The notes: generated by a model not told the origin, from the sequence alone. A stretch of 48,415 nt of DNA from Oscillospiraceae bacterium (GCA_028720105.1 JAQYLI010000037.1:1-48415); one strand, 5' to 3'; positions 36,546-45,178 are shown, numbered from the stretch's first letter. A program made the numbers and translations.

Positions 36546-37100
36546 TCAGACTGTCATTATCTCCTTTTCCTTAACTGCAACAGCTGCGTCAACATCTTCA
36601 ACAGCCTTGTCAGTTACCTTCTGAAGATCCTTTTCCAGACCCTTCATATCGTCCTCGGTGATCTCGGAATTTTTCTTCATAGCCTTGAGCTTGTCAAGAG
36701 CATCGCGTCTTGCGTTTCTGATAGTGACCTTTGCTTCTTCGCCTATAGCCTTGACCTGCTTAACAAGTTCCTTTCTGCGCTCCTCGGTAGGCTGAGGGAA
36801 CGCAAGACGAAGGCACTTTCCGTCATTTGTGGGAGTAATGCCTATATCGGAAGCCTGAATAGCCTTTTCAATGTTCTTGAGAGCAGAAACGTCCCAGGGC
36901 TGGATAACGAGAACTCTTGCCTCGGAAACGCTGATAGCAGCCATAGCGTTTACAGCAGTCGGAGTTCCGTAATAATCCACCTGAACCTTGTCGAGAATAG
37001 CAGGATTTGCTCTGCCCGCTCTGATGGTGTCGAATTCTCTTCCGAGAGCCGCAAGGCACTTGTTCATTTTGTCCTGAGCTGATTTGATCTGTTCGTTCAT
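36546..37100 (-). CDS. frr: Ribosome recycling factor
   Basis: With EF-G it splits post-termination ribosomes. The 184-residue length and the ends are typical: AGRANPAILDKVQVDYYGTPTAVN (positions near 36950-37030) and RRKELVKQVKAIGEEAKVTIRN segments are well conserved. An in-frame TTG at 37118 overlaps the AAAGGA site, so the ATG at 37100, nine bases after it, is chosen. It lies between pyrH and uppS as in most Firmicutes. Confidence 0.97.
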   Translation of the reverse strand: MNEQIKSAQDKMNKCLAALGREFDTIRAGRANPAILDKVQVDYYGTPTAVNAMAAISVSEARVLVIQPWDVSALKNIEKAIQASDIGITPTNDGKCLRLAFPQPTEERRKELVKQVKAIGEEAKVTIRNARRDALDKLKAMKKNSEITEDDMKGLEKDLQKVTDKAVEDVDAAVAVKEKEIMTV

Positions 37101-37156
37101 TTTAATAATTCCTTTCAATGTTAAATTTTATGACGTTAATTTTAGCAAAAGCCTTC

Positions 37157-37876
37157 TTATTCCTCAGGAACAACAAGAGTTCCCACAGATTTGCCTATGC
37201 AGGCGTCGTAAATATTCTCGGGACGGCTGAGATCGAACACGAGAATGGGGAGATTATTGTCTTTGCACATCGAAGCGGCAGTGCTGTCCATAACCGCAAG
37301 ATTTTTCACAAGGATTTCATTAAATGTAAGCTTGTCGTACTTGACAGCGTCATCGTACTTGTTGGGGTCCTTATCGTAAACACCGTCAACCATAGTCGCC
37401 TTGAGAACAATGTCAGCCTCTATCTCGGCAGCTCTCAGAGTGGAAGCGGTGTCTGTGGAGAAGAAGGGATTGCCCGTTCCGCAGCCGAATATGACCACAC
37501 GGCCCTTTTCAAAATGACGGACAGCCTTATTTCTTATGTAAGGCTCAGCGACCTGGGGCATAGAAATAGCAGTCTGAACGCGAACGTCAAGTCCCATAGA
37601 CTCGAGAACGTCGGCAACAGCAAGAGCGTTCATAGTTGTGGCAAGCATACCGATATGGTCTGCTCTGGTCCTGTCCATAGCGCCGCTTGAGCGGCCTCTC
37701 CAGAAATTACCGCCACCTACAACGATACCCATCTGAACTCCTGCCTCGACGCATTTTTTGATGCTTGCGCAGATAGGAGTGATAACTCCGTAATCAAGTC
37801 CTGTTTTCTTATCTCCTGCAAGAGCCTCACCCGAGAGCTTCAGCAGTACGCGCTTGTATTTGATCTGATCGGACAT
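37157..37876 (-). CDS. pyrH: UMP kinase
   Basis: Hexameric bacterial uridylate kinase of the amino-acid-kinase fold, phosphorylating UMP for RNA and wall precursor synthesis. [24 protein letters not shown] and [17 protein letters not shown] are diagnostic. The upstream in-frame start at 37918 lies inside the promoter; the ATG at 37876 has AAAGGA 12 bases upstream and yields 239 residues, the family length. First gene of the large leftward housekeeping operon. Confidence 0.97.
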   Translation of the reverse strand: MSDQIKYKRVLLKLSGEALAGDKKTGLDYGVITPICASIKKCVEAGVQMGIVVGGGNFWRGRSSGAMDRTRADHIGMLATTMNALAVADVLESMGLDVRVQTAISMPQVAEPYIRNKAVRHFEKGRVVIFGCGTGNPFFSTDTASTLRAAEIEADIVLKATMVDGVYDKDPNKYDDAVKYDKLTFNEILVKNLAVMDSTAASMCKDNNLPILVFDLSRPENIYDACIGKSVGTLVVPEE

Positions 37877-37916
37877 TTGTGATATACTTCCTTTCACGAT
37901 ACAGTTTTCACTATTC

Positions 37917-37945
37917 ATTTTACACTATTTTACTCAGAATGTAAA
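37917..37945 (-). promoter_or_regulatory. Promoter of the pyrH-frr-uppS-cdsA operon
   Basis: On the minus strand TTTACA (37940-37945), 17 bases and TAAAAT (37917-37922), each one mismatch from consensus, about 40 bases before the pyrH start codon. Confidence 0.7.
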
Positions 37946-37978
37946 GCGTATTTTGTAAAAATTTATCATCTCAACAAA

Positions 37979-38560
37979 TTATTTCACATATTCATCAAAA
38001 ATGCTTTCGCAGGCTGAATTGTCACAGGTAACGACATACATATAATAGCCGTTCTTTTCAGCGGAAAGGTAATTATCCAGCTTGTCGAATTCATCGGGAT
38101 TATAGCCTTCAAAATCCTTTTTTCTTGTCTCGATCCTCTTTTCGGCAGCCGCCTTGATATCGTCAATGCTCAAGCCGTCGGTATTTATAACAAAAACCTC
38201 ATCTGCAAATCCACCCGAGCCGCATATGTACATTGAAAAATCACAGCCGTCGGGAATGGCAAGATCAAGATACATTCCTATCCTGTCCGCACCCACCTCC
38301 GCCATTGACGGAAGCTCCACCGCCGCCATAACAGCATTAGCAATATCTCCGCATAAAACTTTCTCGGACGGAGCCTCGGTCTCAGAAGAAGCGTCCGTCT
38401 CCGTCTGTTCAGCCCCGGCTAAGGTCTCGATAGCCTCTTCCGAAGCGGAAATCTCAGTATATGCTCCGCTGGCGCCGGGTTCGGTATCATTATTCCCCGA
38501 GCAGGCGGAAAAAGTAAGCGCACACAATGCCGCACAAGCGGCAGCTAAGGTCTTTTTCAT
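37979..38560 (-). CDS. DUF4358 lipoprotein
   Basis: A 193-residue secreted lipoprotein. The signal peptide ends in TFSACSG, giving a lipidated cysteine at about residue 20. A Ser/Glu/Thr-rich linker follows to about residue 65, then a DUF4358-like domain with IPDGCDFSMYICGSGGFADEVFVI and LSIDDIKAAAEKRIETRKKDFEGYNP. Function unknown; in clostridia the family is often found beside SGNH and membrane O-acyltransferase genes of polymer acetylation, and an SGNH gene is 66 bases upstream here, though no acyltransferase is in the window. Confidence 0.82.
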   Translation of the reverse strand: MKKTLAAACAALCALTFSACSGNNDTEPGASGAYTEISASEEAIETLAGAEQTETDASSETEAPSEKVLCGDIANAVMAAVELPSMAEVGADRIGMYLDLAIPDGCDFSMYICGSGGFADEVFVINTDGLSIDDIKAAAEKRIETRKKDFEGYNPDEFDKLDNYLSAEKNGYYMYVVTCDNSACESIFDEYVK

Positions 38561-38626
38561 ATTACAATCCTCGTCAATCTGTATTATTCAGTGCTCCCGG
38601 CATTACCCGAAGCCCTGTTGTATTCA

Positions 38627-39436
38627 TTATTCGCTGTAAACGTGCGAAAGCAGGAAATCCAGCATTATCCTGTAGGTGGATTTCATAAAATGGATACCGT
38701 CCGCTTCGGCGTATTCCTCGGGGAAGCGTCCGTCGCTGCCTTTTAACGCAGTGTTAAGGTCCACATAATAAACGCAGCGATTGTTGGCAAATTTAAGGAG
38801 ATCGGAATTAAAGCTGTCGATATCCGAATTAAGAACGGGATTTTCCTCGTTAGTCTCCCTGGCTCCGGTCACAGGAGGAACGGAGATAATATAGATGTTG
38901 GTGTTCTCCCTGTCAATGCTGTCGATAAAATCCCCGTAAGCGGCAAGCAGCTGCTCATCCGTATAAGTTCCGAGAAGATTTAGCCCGAGAAGAACATAAA
39001 GATTTTCGGGAGCCGCAGCATTTATCTTATCTGCTGCAAGTATCTCGCTGCCGTCAGGATTTGTAAGAGGAGTATTGTTGATGCTCATAACGCTCATACC
39101 CACACCCGCAGCAATTCTGTCCTCGGGAATAAAGCCGTAAGAGCCCAGCCCGACGATAAGTGAATCCCCTGCAAACATACAGCTGTCAAAATAGCTTTCG
39201 TCCTTTGGGGCACTTTCCGCAACGGGATTGATATCAGCGGTGGAGGTGCGTTCCGATTCTTCGGAAGTATCTTCTTCGTTTATTGGAACGATCTCGCCCT
39301 CCTGCTTCTGAGGCAGCTCATCGCTTCTCATATACAGTACAAAGCAGGCGATAAAGCTTGCAAAAACAAAAAGAAGAACAAAAGAAAGCCGGAATTTCAT
39401 TCCCTTATTTTTCTTTCTCTCGTAGTAAGACGACAA
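38627..39436 (-). CDS. Membrane-anchored SGNH/GDSL-family protein
   Basis: A 269-residue protein with one N-terminal transmembrane helix (about 15-33), a polar linker and an outside SGNH-hydrolase-like domain. Block I is CMFAGDSLIVGLG with the nucleophile serine, an LLGLNLLG stretch sits at the block III position, and ADGIHFMKSTYRIML provides the final Asp-x-x-His. It probably removes or transfers acetyl groups on an envelope polymer, an inference from family and context. The start is TTG at 39436 with GAGGGA seven bases upstream. Confidence 0.8.
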   Translation of the reverse strand: MSSYYERKKNKGMKFRLSFVLLFVFASFIACFVLYMRSDELPQKQEGEIVPINEEDTSEESERTSTADINPVAESAPKDESYFDSCMFAGDSLIVGLGSYGFIPEDRIAAGVGMSVMSINNTPLTNPDGSEILAADKINAAAPENLYVLLGLNLLGTYTDEQLLAAYGDFIDSIDRENTNIYIISVPPVTGARETNEENPVLNSDIDSFNSDLLKFANNRCVYYVDLNTALKGSDGRFPEEYAEADGIHFMKSTYRIMLDFLLSHVYSE

Positions 39437-39477
39437 TTTTATTTCCCTCTTTCCGAAAATTCTGCAAAGCTAAATTT

Positions 39478-39506
39478 ATTATACTACATACTCGGACAAA
39501 AATCAA
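39478..39506 (-). promoter_or_regulatory. Promoter of the SGNH-DUF4358 pair
   Basis: On the minus strand TTGATT (39501-39506), 17 bases and TATAAT (39478-39483) precede the SGNH gene by about 40 bases. Confidence 0.7.
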
Positions 39507-39565
39507 CATTTTGATAAATTAAAATTTTATTAACAAGCAGATATTCCGGTATGTACTGCAAAGAC

Positions 39566-39596
39566 ATATGCCCGTCCGCTCATAAAACAGGCATAT
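39566..39596 (-). terminator. Weak hairpin after spoIVB
   Basis: A 7-bp inverted repeat (ATATGCC at 39566-39572, GGCATAT at 39590-39596) lies 16 bases past the spoIVB stop. Only a short interrupted T stretch follows, so termination is doubtful. Confidence 0.35.
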
Positions 39597-39611
39597 ATCT
39601 CTGCATTATCC

Positions 39612-40859
39612 TCAGCCTGCCGCATTTTCGGCACATTCGAGCATCGTATCGGCAAAGATCGCATATCCCCTTGTGGGATCGCGTACAAACACGTGAGTGA
39701 CCGCCCCCACCAGCTTCCCGTCCTGAATAATGGGACTTCCGCTCATACCCTGAACAATACCTCCCGCCTTATCGAGAAGCCGTTCATCGGTAATTCTCAC
39801 TACCATATTTCTCCCTGCCTCAGAAGCTTTCATATCGACCTTTTCTATCTCCACGCTGTACTCTTTTGGCATTGTTCCGTCCACCGTAGCGTAAATCACC
39901 GCAGGACCCGTTTTGATCTCCTGCCTCATAGCCACAGGAACAGCGCTGCCTATTATGGGACATTTGTCCATATAGCCGTAAATGCCGCACTCGGTATTAA
40001 GAACAAGACTTCCGCAGGACTTGTCCGAGGTAAACATTCCGATAAGCTCTCCCGGAGAACCTGCAGAGCTTTTTTTAATGCCGCTTATATAAACGTCTGC
40101 CGCCTCGCCGCTTGACATAGTGAGTATCTCTCCCGTGTCCGAGTCGCATACGGGATGACCGAGCCCTGCAAACATCTTGCTTGAAGGATCGTAAAAGGTA
40201 ACGGTCCCGATACCGGCGGAGCTGTCGCGCACCCACATTCCTGCGTGATAGCTGTCGTCAGCAGCGGATTTATCGGGCTTTAAAAAGACCACCCTGCTTT
40301 CCCCGTCTCTTACCAGCTCCACCCCGAGGGTCTTTCCGCCGCTCTCTCCGATTATTCGGCTCACGTCCTTGTTTGAAGAAACCGTTTTGCCCGAAATGCT
40401 GATAATGATATCGCCCTCGTTAATTCCTGCTTCACGGGCAGGCGAAGTGACACCGCCGCCGTTGTCAAAGCCCGTAAGCTCAACTACGAGCACACCCTCC
40501 GTCAGAAGCTTTATCCCGAAAGGAGTGCCGCAGGGAACGACAACCGGCTCATTCACCTCCGTCACATTGACGTTTTTTATGGGAAAGACCCCGAAAAGCC
40601 TTAGCTGCTCGGTTCTTTCCTCCACCGCGCCTTTCATAGAAGAAGCGTTGAATATGGTATTATCCGAAGCCCTAATATCATAGCTTTCGGGAATTATCCT
40701 GTCCGAGCGGACTTCGATATGATCGTTTATTATAAGGCTTCCGCCCCTTGCAACACAGTAATTGTCGGGCAAAGCGCAGTTATAGTATATTATACTTCCC
40801 GTCAGTGCCGCCAGCGCCGTACACGCCGCACTGCACAGCAGCTTCAGTGCAAAATTCAT
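39612..40859 (-). CDS. spoIVB: SpoIVB-family PDZ serine peptidase (S55)
   Basis: SpoIVB is the forespore-secreted protease that triggers sigma-K activation in spore formers. One N-terminal membrane helix (about 5-25) is followed by a PDZ domain (about 118-200, SPAREAGINEGDIIISISGKTV) and the S55 peptidase domain. The histidine lies in FAGLGHPVCDSDTGE and the serine in VQGMSGSPIIQDGKLVGAVTHVF, ending with DPTRGYAIF. All core motifs are intact at 415 residues. The usual neighbours recN and spo0A are not present, and no sigma-A promoter is evident upstream. Confidence 0.92.
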   Translation of the reverse strand: MNFALKLLCSAACTALAALTGSIIYYNCALPDNYCVARGGSLIINDHIEVRSDRIIPESYDIRASDNTIFNASSMKGAVEERTEQLRLFGVFPIKNVNVTEVNEPVVVPCGTPFGIKLLTEGVLVVELTGFDNGGGVTSPAREAGINEGDIIISISGKTVSSNKDVSRIIGESGGKTLGVELVRDGESRVVFLKPDKSAADDSYHAGMWVRDSSAGIGTVTFYDPSSKMFAGLGHPVCDSDTGEILTMSSGEAADVYISGIKKSSAGSPGELIGMFTSDKSCGSLVLNTECGIYGYMDKCPIIGSAVPVAMRQEIKTGPAVIYATVDGTMPKEYSVEIEKVDMKASEAGRNMVVRITDERLLDKAGGIVQGMSGSPIIQDGKLVGAVTHVFVRDPTRGYAIFADTMLECAENAAG

Positions 40860-41076
40860 ATAGACTTCCTCTCCGCAGCGTCCGCCGCATTTGGTGGTAA
40901 AGCTTCCGCATCGGGAAATGCTTCACAGGATTAATATTTGCTCCTTGCAGAAAAATATAAGAGTTTTATATTCTGTAATTTTAACTCCATTCTTTAAAAA
41001 AAGAAGTCGGAATTAGCAGACCGATATAATCTTCACAAAAAACGCTTCATATTTTTCTGTAATTTGAAAAAAATTG
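40860..41076. other. Divergent intergenic region without a recognisable feature
   Basis: Between the spoIVB start and the rightward promoter at 41077 the sequence is AT-rich. I see no convincing sigma-A promoter for spoIVB and no hairpin, repeat or small gene with a ribosome binding site. A forespore-type promoter could be present but cannot be called by eye. Confidence 0.4.
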
Positions 41077-41105
41077 TTGCACTTCAAACCATTTTGTGGT
41101 ATAAT
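41077..41105 (+). promoter_or_regulatory. Promoter of the membrane protein-lacI-pfkB-dut operon
   Basis: TTGCAC (41077-41082), 17 bases and TATAAT (41100-41105), about 70 bases before the first start codon. It overlaps a longer in-frame reading of the first gene and so fixes the start downstream. Confidence 0.8.
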
Positions 41106-41175
41106 ATTTTTTATAGCCAAACTGCCTGCCGGGCAGCTTGAAACGTATCATTTTGTCAAAGGAATGTATAATATT

Positions 41176-41643
41176 ATGGAAACCCTCAGAAAGGCTTCAC
41201 TTGTGCTGGGCTGTGCCGCATTTGCCGTATGCTGTCTGTTTTTGAACCTCCTTGGAGGAATTGCTTTATATACCAATAATTACCAAAATGCAGGTATGAG
41301 CCTGATAATTTCCGTGGGCGTACTTTTTGCCGCTCTGATTTTTTCCTTTTTCCGTAAATGGATATTCAACCTCCTGTCGCTTATTTTCAATATTGCGGGC
41401 ACGCTCCTTTACATTTACCCCATCGCCGTTCTGAACGGCATACCCAATTCGTCGGTTCCCCGTTCAAGCATAGAAATACTCACCTCCAGAATATACCCCG
41501 CAATATCGGTGACCATACTTTTGCTCATAGTAATTTTCGCAGACTTCTTCTCCTATGACCGCTCAGCCGAACGTGCAGCGAAGAGAAACGAAAAGCTCAA
41601 AGAGCGCAGTCGCAGCCTTACAGACGACGAAAAGATCGTTTAA
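41176..41643 (+). CDS. Unidentified four-helix membrane protein
   Basis: A 155-residue protein I do not recognise. Four hydrophobic segments are visible (about residues 10-32, 41-60, 64-90 and 107-128), followed by a charged cytosolic tail rich in Arg, Lys and Glu. AAAGGA lies 12 bases before the ATG at 41176; upstream in-frame starts overlap the promoter or the ribosome binding site. It heads an operon with a LacI regulator 30 bases downstream, which may mean the regulator controls it. Confidence 0.7.
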   Translation: METLRKASLVLGCAAFAVCCLFLNLLGGIALYTNNYQNAGMSLIISVGVLFAALIFSFFRKWIFNLLSLIFNIAGTLLYIYPIAVLNGIPNSSVPRSSIEILTSRIYPAISVTILLLIVIFADFFSYDRSAERAAKRNEKLKERSRSLTDDEKIV

Positions 41644-41673
41644 AATATAAACTTGAAAGGACGGTTTTTAAAA

Positions 41674-42669
41674 GTGAGCGTAACAATCAAGGACGTTGCC
41701 AAAGCGGCAGGAGTCTCCGTCGCAACCGTATCCCGTGTTCTGAATAACAGCGCAGCAGTATCAGAAGAAACAGCCGCAGCAGTAAACGAGGTGATAAAGG
41801 AAATGGGGTATAGCCCGAATTTTCTGGGAAGGAACCTCCGCAAATGCGAGACCAACAATATTCTTGCCATTCTCCCCTCCACATCCCATACAGTTTACAG
41901 CGACATAATCCGAGGTATGCAGGACGCCGCATATCCGAATTATGATATCCTCCTCAGTACAAGCAACAGCTACCTGGGAACAGAGATGCGCCTTCTTGAA
42001 ATGCTTTTCAACCGTACTGTTGATGCCGCTGTTCTTTTGGGAACACAGCTTGATGCAAAAACCTTAAACGATCTAAACAAGCGTTATAACATTGCATTGT
42101 GCTGTGAACGTGTATCAGGAGCAAAGGTACTTACCGTAACTATCAACGATGAAGAAGCGGCATACGATGCTGTAAAAATGTTCCTTAAAAAAGGAAAAAC
42201 GAAGATAGGGCTTGTAACCACGGGAGGTCATACCGACGCCCTTTCCTCCGTAGACCGTGAAAAGGGATATATACGCGCTCTCTCCGAATATGGAATACAA
42301 GTCGAGGAAAAATATATTTACAGATGCTCGTATGAATACTCGGACGGCTGCGAGGCTATGAAATATTTTCTGTCCTTAGATGAAATGCCCCAGGCTGTAT
42401 TCTGCATTTCCGACCTTCTTGCCGCAGGCGTTATAAAGCAGGCATTCAGAGAAGGCATAGCCGTAGGAACGGAGCTTGAAGTGTGCGGCTTTGACAACAT
42501 CAGTCTCAGCGAAATGTACACCCCCGGTATCACCACTGTTGCCCAGCCCGGCTATGAAATGGGCAGAACGGTCATAAACAAGCTTCTTGATAATATGCAC
42601 AGCACCGTTAAGAATAACGATATGATCGTGCTTAACCACAAGCTTGTCATTCGCGGCTCTGCGAAATAA
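41674..42669 (+). CDS. LacI/GalR-family transcriptional regulator
   Basis: A sugar-responsive repressor of 331 residues. The DNA-binding helix-turn-helix TIKDVAKAAGVSVATVSRVL is at the N-terminus, followed by the hinge and a periplasmic-binding-protein-like effector domain with VCGFDNISLSEMYTPGITTV. The start is probably GTG at 41674, 12 bases after AAAGGA; the in-frame TTG at 41653 overlaps that site. The next gene is a PfkB kinase, so the effector may be a hexose phosphate. The operator is not evident. Confidence 0.9.
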   Translation: MSVTIKDVAKAAGVSVATVSRVLNNSAAVSEETAAAVNEVIKEMGYSPNFLGRNLRKCETNNILAILPSTSHTVYSDIIRGMQDAAYPNYDILLSTSNSYLGTEMRLLEMLFNRTVDAAVLLGTQLDAKTLNDLNKRYNIALCCERVSGAKVLTVTINDEEAAYDAVKMFLKKGKTKIGLVTTGGHTDALSSVDREKGYIRALSEYGIQVEEKYIYRCSYEYSDGCEAMKYFLSLDEMPQAVFCISDLLAAGVIKQAFREGIAVGTELEVCGFDNISLSEMYTPGITTVAQPGYEMGRTVINKLLDNMHSTVKNNDMIVLNHKLVIRGSAK

Positions 42670-42696
42670 ATTTTTCCGAAAGGACTCTTTCAAAAA

Positions 42697-43614
42697 ATGA
42701 TTTATACCGTCACCTTCAACCCCGCTGTAGATTACGTTCTTCGTCTGAACGCTCTGTCACATGGGGGAATAAACCGCACCTCCTCAGAAGAGATCTGCTG
42801 GGGAGGAAAGGGCATCAACGTTTCCGCCGTTTTAAAAATGCTTGACACCAAAAGCGTGGCTCTAGGATTTACCGCAGGCTTTACGGGTGAGGCTCTTGAG
42901 AACGCTGTTAAAAGTATGGGCATAGACTGCGATTTTATTCGTCTTGAAAAAGGCGTTACAAGGATATGCGTAAAGCTTTTTGAAACCGAAAGCAGTAAAG
43001 AGACGGAAATAAACCCCGGCGGTCCCGAGATAGACGGACAGGCAATAGATAAGCTTCTTCATCAGCTGGACGATCTTTCAAGCGGCGATATCCTCGTTCT
43101 GGCAGGAAGCGTACCGAAATCCGTCCCCAGCGACATTTACGAAACGATATGCAAAAGGCTTGAAAACAGTGGCGTTCTCATTGCCGCAGATGCCTCGGGA
43201 GAGCTTCTCACAAAGCTTTTAAAATATAAACCATTCCTTGTAAAGCCCAATCATCACGAGGTGGGAGAGATTTTCGGCTGTCAGATATTTAACGCAGACC
43301 AGGCGGAAGCCTGCGCCCTCCGTCTCAGAGTTATGGGCGCAGCGAATGTTATAGTTTCAATGGCAGAAATGGGAGCCGTACTTGCCGCCGAAGATTCAAA
43401 CGTCTACAAAATAGGCTCACCCAAAGGAACCGCCGTCAATTCCGTAGGCGCAGGCGACTCAATGCTGGCAGGCTTTCTGGCAGGATACCTCAGAACAAAC
43501 AGCTATGAAGCTGCTTTGAAATGGGGTACAGCAGCAGGCAGCGCCACAGCATTTTCCAAAAGTCTCGCCGACAGACCCACATTTGACCGATTATTAAAGG
43601 AGATCTCACAATGA
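42697..43614 (+). CDS. PfkB-family kinase, 1-phosphofructokinase-like
   Basis: A ribokinase-fold sugar-phosphate kinase of 305 residues. TVTFNPAVDYVLRL and the first PfkB signature WGGKGINVS match the FruK/LacC branch, VKPNHHEVGEIFG follows, and the catalytic aspartate is in SVGAGDSMLAGFLAGYL (near residue 252). Fructose-1-phosphate is the likeliest substrate, tagatose-6-phosphate the alternative. No PTS transporter is nearby, which is unusual for fruK. It lies 27 bases after lacI and overlaps dut by four bases. Confidence 0.88.
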   Translation: MIYTVTFNPAVDYVLRLNALSHGGINRTSSEEICWGGKGINVSAVLKMLDTKSVALGFTAGFTGEALENAVKSMGIDCDFIRLEKGVTRICVKLFETESSKETEINPGGPEIDGQAIDKLLHQLDDLSSGDILVLAGSVPKSVPSDIYETICKRLENSGVLIAADASGELLTKLLKYKPFLVKPNHHEVGEIFGCQIFNADQAEACALRLRVMGAANVIVSMAEMGAVLAAEDSNVYKIGSPKGTAVNSVGAGDSMLAGFLAGYLRTNSYEAALKWGTAAGSATAFSKSLADRPTFDRLLKEISQ

Positions 43615-44123
43615 ACAGGATAGCACGCTTTGAAAAAGTTTCCCTCGGACAGTTCACCGCCGATGCAAAAAAAAGCTTCCCGAACCTCACCGATGAGGAA
43701 TGTAAGGAAATATATGAAAAGATAAAGCTGCCCGTCAGAGCCACCGCAGGCTCGGCAGGATACGACCTTTTCATACCCCTCACCGTCTCTCTTAACCCCG
43801 ATGAGACCGTAACTATACCCACAGGAATTAAAGCGTATATCGAAAACGGCTGGTTTCTGATGTGCTGCCCGAGAAGCGGTCTGGGCTTTAAATACCGTCT
43901 CAGGCTCAACAACACCGTGGGAATTATCGACAGCGATTATTACTACGCCGATAACGACGGTCATATCCAGATAAAGCTCACAAACGAGACCAACGAGGGC
44001 AAGACCGTAACAATGGAACAGGGCAGCGCCTTCTCACAGGGCATTTTCATTCCCTTTGGAATTACAGAAGACGACTGCGCCGAAACCATTCGCACAGGCG
44101 GCTTTGGAAGCACATCAAAGTAA
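43611..44123 (+). CDS. dut: dUTPase-like trimeric nucleotidohydrolase
   Basis: It should hydrolyse dUTP to dUMP, keeping uracil out of DNA. The five motifs can be seen in order: AGYDLFIP (50-55), PRSGLGF (87-93), GIIDSDYY (104-111) with the catalytic Asp107, GSAFSQGIFIPF (138-149) and GGFGSTSK (163-170). Motif 3 carries about five additional residues (YADND) before HIQIKL, and a 40-residue N-terminal extension precedes motif 1. The gene overlaps the pfkB stop as ATGA. Coupling of a dUTPase to a sugar kinase is unexpected. Confidence 0.88.
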   Translation: MNRIARFEKVSLGQFTADAKKSFPNLTDEECKEIYEKIKLPVRATAGSAGYDLFIPLTVSLNPDETVTIPTGIKAYIENGWFLMCCPRSGLGFKYRLRLNNTVGIIDSDYYYADNDGHIQIKLTNETNEGKTVTMEQGSAFSQGIFIPFGITEDDCAETIRTGGFGSTSK

Positions 44124-44141
44124 TTTCCCGCCTGCCTTTAT

Positions 44142-44170
44142 ATTATAGCACATTTGTGTTATTTTGTCAA
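44142..44170 (-). promoter_or_regulatory. Consensus promoter antisense to dut
   Basis: On the minus strand TTGACA (44165-44170), 17 bases and TATAAT (44142-44147) with TGC before it form a full consensus extended promoter. It points into the 3' end of dut and no minus-strand gene follows. Twenty-five of 29 bases match the metY promoter P1. Confidence 0.65.
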
Positions 44171-44262
44171 TACAAAAAAAGAACAAACAAACCATTTATT
44201 TGATTTTCGTATAGATAGACAAAATCAAGCTTACACATTTGCCAAAATAGCACAAACATTTC

Positions 44263-44297
44263 AAAAGGCTGTTGCAGATAAAATGCAGCAGCCTTTT
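44263..44297. terminator. Bidirectional terminator after dut and the HAD gene
   Basis: AAAAGGCTGTTGCA (44263-44276) and TGCAGCAGCCTTTT (44284-44297) pair over 14 positions with one mismatch around a 7-nt loop. The A and T ends supply a short T run on either strand. Confidence 0.8.
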
Positions 44298-44309
44298 CAT
44301 ATTAGTATA

Positions 44310-45116
44310 TTAAAGCACGAATTTCTCAATTACCTCAGCAATGCCGTCCTCATCGTTGGAGGGCGCAATGTAGTCTGCGGCAGCCTTAGCAGCGTCACAG
44401 CCGTTTGACATACAAACTCCCAGCCCCGCATAGCTTATCATAGAAACATCATTGAAGCCGTCTCCGCAGGCAATGACCTCTTCTCTCGAAATACCCAGCC
44501 TGCCGATAAGCGTTTTTATAGACTCCGCCTTGTCAATTCCATTCGGCACGACCTCCACAAAAAACGACTCAGAGCGGAATACATTTGCTTTTCCCGAAAG
44601 AAGCTCCGCCAGACGTTTTTCGGCTTTTTCGGCAGCAGCAGGCTCTCCCGTAAGCAGACATTTTACCGGAGCAAAATCTATCTCCTCAAGAAATCTGTCC
44701 GTTACATTCACAGGCATACCGTTAATTCTTGACTCAAGCTCAATGTATTCGTCCTTTTTGTCGGCGGCAATGATATCCCCGTCCTTGTAAGTGATAATGC
44801 CTATACCAAACTCTTTAGCCGTCTTATACGCCGTCTCAAGAGCCTCCCGTGAGATCGTGTTTGAAGAGATGACCTCTCCCGTTAAAGCGTCCTTTATAAG
44901 TCCGCCGTTAAAAGGCAGAATATAGCCGCCTATATTTGACAGCTCCAGCTCCCCAGCCGCATAAGCAAGCCCCGGCTCGGGACGTCCCGAAGCAATGGCA
45001 ATGATAAGACCTTGTTCCGCCGCACTCATAAGCGCCTTTCTTGTCTTTTCCGTAATGAGCTTTCTGCTGTCGGTAAGTGTTCCGTCAATGTCAAGAAAAA
45101 TAATTTTATACTTCAT
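44310..45116 (-). CDS. Cof-type HAD-IIB phosphatase
   Basis: A 268-residue cytosolic phosphatase of the haloacid dehalogenase superfamily, subclass IIB (Cof, YkrA relatives). The nucleophile motif is FLDIDGTLTD, motif II is AIASGRP, the lysine lies in GIDKAESI and motif IV is ACGDGFNDVSMI. The cap occupies about residues 85-185. These enzymes act on sugar phosphates or FMN-like substrates; the substrate here is not known. AGGAG is ten bases before the ATG. Confidence 0.92.
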   Translation of the reverse strand: MKYKIIFLDIDGTLTDSRKLITEKTRKALMSAAEQGLIIAIASGRPEPGLAYAAGELELSNIGGYILPFNGGLIKDALTGEVISSNTISREALETAYKTAKEFGIGIITYKDGDIIAADKKDEYIELESRINGMPVNVTDRFLEEIDFAPVKCLLTGEPAAAEKAEKRLAELLSGKANVFRSESFFVEVVPNGIDKAESIKTLIGRLGISREEVIACGDGFNDVSMISYAGLGVCMSNGCDAAKAAADYIAPSNDEDGIAEVIEKFVL

Positions 45117-45148
45117 AATAAATGATCTCCTAAAATCTTTTATAATTC

Positions 45149-45178
45149 ATTTTACCCCCGCGAGTATAAATTTTTCAA
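45149..45178 (-). promoter_or_regulatory. Probable promoter of the HAD gene
   Basis: On the minus strand TTGAAA (45173-45178), 18 bases and TAAAAT (45149-45154), about 30 bases before the start codon. Confidence 0.5.

Noticed and set aside
41653-41673. Upstream TTG start of the LacI gene
   Set aside because: It overlaps the AAAGGA ribosome binding site used by the GTG at 41674.
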